Below, piece by piece: positions 5,979 to 7,232 of a DNA stretch of 7,232 nt. A program made the translations under genes and the position numbers. Below the pieces are notes generated by a model. That model saw nothing but the letters and a program-made list of their open reading frames with translations, had not been told where the DNA came from and made no database searches. Position 1 is the first letter of the stretch; each line of letters starts with the position of its first letter. The stretch is from contig JAADEA010000140.1 in NCBI GenBank assembly GCA_013153675.1, positions 1-7,232 on the forward strand, read 5' to 3'. The DNA comes from Campylobacterota bacterium (GTDB lineage: Bacteria > Campylobacterota > Campylobacteria > Campylobacterales > Sulfurovaceae).

Positions 5979-7028
5979 TTATTTGAGTTTAAGTTTATAT
6001 ATTAATAAATCGGGTTTAAATCTTAAAGAGAGGTTTAGCTCTATTTTAATTGGCTCTTTTAATATCTTTGCTATCTTTTTTGCTCTATTTTTATATACCC
6101 GCTCCTTATATGCTTTTACATGCTTTTTATGCTCTTGATAAGTTGAGCTAAATATATGAGTCTTTCCTCTCTTTACAAAATATAAATACTCACTCTTTGC
6201 TGGGGCAAAGCTGGCAAATAGGGCACTTTTGGAAAAGCTTCCAATAGGAGATGGTGGAAGGCCTTTAAATTTATATGTATTAAATTTTGAGGTATCGTTT
6301 CTAATCATTGTGGGGGTAATAATTGTATGGGAGTTTTTGCCATAATTTAGTGTAGCATCAAGTTGAAGTTTTATCCCTTTTTTTAATCTATTATATATAA
6401 CTGAGGCAATAAATGGCATATCATCATAGCTAGATGTCTCTTTTTGAATAATTGAGGCAATAATTACTTTTTCTCTAAACTCTTTTGAGTCAAACTCTAC
6501 TTGGTATCTTTTTGCCATCTCTTTAAAAAAGCTATTGCTTTTATATACCATATAGGCAATTGTTGCGTTTGGAGTAGTATTATAAGGGATTTTATATTTT
6601 CCAGCAATAATTCCTCCCTCTTTGAAGGCTGCTAGATTGTAATAGGTAGCTAGAGTCTGATTAAAATCCAAATTGGCCTGTTTGGAGATAGTTTTTATAA
6701 AATCTTTAATCCAAGAGCCTCCATACATAATCATTATTCTAGTTTTTTGAGGAGGGTTGTTTAGTATTGCTTTAATTAGCTCTATTTTAGAGACTCTATC
6801 TTTGTTTAATCTAATCCATTTGGACTCAACTTTTTTATATTTATCTAAGAGCTTTAGTTCAAAGGGTTTGAGAGGAATCTTTTGAAGTTTTAGGGCCTCT
6901 TCAAAATATGGCTCATTAATTGATGGTATATATAGTAATTTAGGGGTTGAGTGGGGCAGTTGTAGATAGATTACTAGTAAAAGAGTAAAAAAAGTTATAA
7001 TCACTATTAAAATTTTTAATAGTTTCAT
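5979..7028 (-). CDS. mltG: Endolytic murein transglycosylase MltG (YceG-like)
   Basis: A 349-residue inner-membrane protein that cleaves nascent glycan strands in the periplasm and so helps set peptidoglycan chain length; E. coli MltG has 340 residues. One N-terminal membrane segment (about 4-22) follows a short basic start, giving an N-in, periplasm-out topology. The YceG domain shows the catalytic motif IIASIIQKET (189-198) with glutamate E197, then IASVIYNRLKKGIKLQLDAT (207-226), KFKGLPPSPIGSFS (254-267), AAL-type repeat SALFASFAPA (268-277) and the terminal HIFSSTYQEH (291-300). The ATG at 7028 has AAGG 5 nt upstream. It is transcribed divergently from the gene at 7154 across a 125-bp gap. 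About 45 Lys-rich residues follow the last conserved block, ending in a short basic tail. Confidence 0.93.
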   Translation of the reverse strand: MKLLKILIVIITFFTLLLVIYLQLPHSTPKLLYIPSINEPYFEEALKLQKIPLKPFELKLLDKYKKVESKWIRLNKDRVSKIELIKAILNNPPQKTRIMIMYGGSWIKDFIKTISKQANLDFNQTLATYYNLAAFKEGGIIAGKYKIPYNTTPNATIAYMVYKSNSFFKEMAKRYQVEFDSKEFREKVIIASIIQKETSSYDDMPFIASVIYNRLKKGIKLQLDATLNYGKNSHTIITPTMIRNDTSKFNTYKFKGLPPSPIGSFSKSALFASFAPAKSEYLYFVKRGKTHIFSSTYQEHKKHVKAYKERVYKNRAKKIAKILKEPIKIELNLSLRFKPDLLIYKLKLK

Positions 7029-7045
7029 ATGAGCCTTTTTTTGAA

Positions 7046-7051
7046 ATTTTA
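7046..7051 (-). promoter_or_regulatory. Candidate -10 element for mltG
   Basis: On the minus strand, GGTAAAAT (hexamer TAAAAT) fits gnTAnaAT and is preceded by A/T-rich DNA. The predicted start near 7039 leaves an 11-nt leader that still holds the AAGG ribosome binding site at 7034-7037. It is weaker than the trpB and 7116 elements, and other A/T-rich hexamers nearby could serve. Confidence 0.4.
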
Positions 7052-7115
7052 CCCTTTTTTTAAACTAGATTCAAATTTTTATTTTAATTTTTGGAAGGAA
7101 ACTTTTATTATATGA

Positions 7116-7121
7116 TATAAT
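7116..7121 (+). promoter_or_regulatory. -10 element for the gene starting at 7154
   Basis: GATATAAT (hexamer TATAAT) is preceded by phased T-rich stretches (7061-7110) and no clear -35 box. The predicted start near 7128 gives a leader of about 26 nt ending in the strong ribosome binding site AAAAGGAG (7141-7148). Confidence 0.7.
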
Positions 7122-7153
7122 CTATTTTAACTACACTATCAAAAGGAGAGGGT

Positions 7154-7232
7154 ATGGTCACATTTTTTCAGATAGTTTTGATTTTAGCAATAATTTCTGT
7201 TATAGGGTTAACATTAGGTTACATTTTTGGAA
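7154..7232 (+). CDS. Membrane protein, N-terminal part (runs off the window)
   Basis: An open frame from ATG 7154 continues to the window edge, giving 26 residues. Almost all are hydrophobic (FFQIVLILAIISVIGLTLGY), so the protein starts with a membrane helix or an uncleaved signal anchor; no positively charged residue precedes the helix, and no signal-peptidase site is evident yet. The start is well supported by AAAAGGAG 5 nt upstream and a consensus -10 at 7116-7121. It is divergent from mltG. Too little is visible to assign a family. Confidence 0.65.
   Translation, partial: MVTFFQIVLILAIISVIGLTLGYIFG

Noticed and set aside
1..7232. Defence island, prophage, transposon or CRISPR content
   Set aside because: All identifiable genes are housekeeping with uniform composition; no transposase, integrase, terminal repeats or spaced direct repeats were found.

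Overview
The window is about 31% GC (estimated from sampled lines), tightly packed, and reads as ordinary chromosome of a Campylobacterota (Epsilonproteobacteria) bacterium. Three things point there: the gene content and protein style (a C. jejuni-like Bpt, PepA and MltG rich in Lys and Ile), -10 elements of the form gnTAnaAT preceded by T-rich DNA with no -35 box, and frequent gene overlaps. I cannot name the genus. No tRNA, rRNA, CRISPR, insertion sequence or phage gene is visible, and there is no gene-free stretch over 300 bases.

Layout. Positions 1-1234 (minus): a TrmN6-like methyltransferase, an eight-cysteine YkgJ-type protein and the start of a secreted TPR-like protein, each overlapping the next by 8-11 nt. 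Positions 1275-2854 (plus): bpt (leucyl/arginyl-tRNA-protein transferase) and tyrA (prephenate dehydrogenase), joined by an ATGA overlap. Positions 2849-7028 (minus): mltG, then trpB-pepA-ggct behind its own promoter next to the mltG stop codon. TyrA and ggct converge and overlap by 6 bp. From 7154 (plus), a membrane protein begins and runs off the window. Every gene-free gap is short: 40, 20, 29 and 125 bp.

How the genes work together. The content is housekeeping: two steps of aromatic amino acid synthesis (TyrA, TrpB), protein and peptide turnover (Bpt, PepA, the cyclotransferase-fold protein), tRNA modification (the methyltransferase) and cell-wall glycan processing (MltG). TrpB has no TrpA beside it and is instead butt-joined to PepA.

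No new multi-gene system is evident. The signals most worth a second look are: the complete absence of GATC and GTAC; a promoter that would make bpt mRNA leaderless; a perfect 6-bp hairpin holding the ggct ribosome binding site directly after the pepA stop codon, which also corrects the ggct start from TTG 3262 to ATG 3250; and a perfect 10-bp hairpin plus T-tract inside the methyltransferase gene.
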